From UBA11606 sp049437325 (GTDB taxonomy: Bacteria; Actinomycetota; Acidimicrobiia; Acidimicrobiales; Aldehydirespiratoraceae): a DNA stretch of 17,540 nt. The stretch's first letter is position 1. The number at the start of each line of letters is the position of its first letter. The translations under genes were made by a program, and so were the position numbers. A model generated the notes under the pieces. It saw only the letters and a program-made list of their open reading frames with translations. It searched no databases and was not told the DNA's origin. The stretch covers positions 1 to 17,540 of the forward strand of contig JBMTIM010000057.1 of assembly GCA_049437325.1 (NCBI GenBank). Direction: 5' to 3'. Positions 17,521 to 17,540 of the stretch are shown one piece after another.

Positions 17521-17540
17521 GCCCCATGCCACAGATGAGC

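Overview
The window is high-GC, tightly packed bacterial DNA with frequent GTG/TTG starts, 4-nt GTGA gene overlaps and a tRNA without an encoded CCA end. Gene content and sequence style suggest an actinomycete, perhaps a free-living aquatic or soil member of the Acidimicrobiia. That placement is an inference, because no ribosomal marker is present.

Layout. At the left edge, on the minus strand, is a large fused indolepyruvate ferredoxin oxidoreductase that runs off the window (1-2469). It is divergent from a class I fructose-bisphosphate aldolase (2617-3504), which is followed by a YgfK-like FMN/[4Fe-4S] oxidoreductase of unusual short architecture (3548-5311). Next comes a minus-strand cluster read right to left: a MerB-like organomercurial lyase (7314-6610), an FMN nitroreductase (6575-5925) and a DUF4287/DUF1801-type protein (5896-5351), separated by 34 and 28 nt. 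Further right, a molybdenum hydroxylase large subunit (9728-7482) is translationally coupled to a 2-keto-4-pentenoate hydratase-type enzyme (10519-9725), with tRNA-Arg(CCT) just upstream. A CIA30-domain putative lipoprotein, a 2-oxoglutarate/Fe(II) oxygenase, a SnoaL/NTF2-fold protein, MscL, acetyl-CoA synthetase, a HAD phosphatase and an MFS transporter fill the rest.

Main discovery. The MerB-like gene is interrupted by one in-frame TGA at 6840-6838. The TGA lies where MerB carries its catalytic Cys159, and the frame continues for 75 more codons that supply the rest of the MerB fold. Directly after the TGA is a perfect 7-bp hairpin with a GGUC loop. Its apical G/U lie at almost the same distance from the UGA as in the E. 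coli fdhF SECIS. The simplest reading is one 234-residue selenoprotein with selenocysteine at the mercury-carbon cleaving position. Ordinary gene calling would split it into a truncated 158-aa lyase and a 73-aa orphan. The selenocysteine machinery is not in the window, so the call needs support from the rest of the genome.

How the genes fit together. The left part is central and amino-acid redox metabolism: 2-oxoacid oxidation to acyl-CoA, aldol cleavage, and a ferredoxin-like FMN enzyme. The middle is a small possible detoxification operon led by the selenoprotein, beside a catabolic hydroxylase/hydratase pair of unknown substrate. The right part is acetate activation, osmotic safety and transport.
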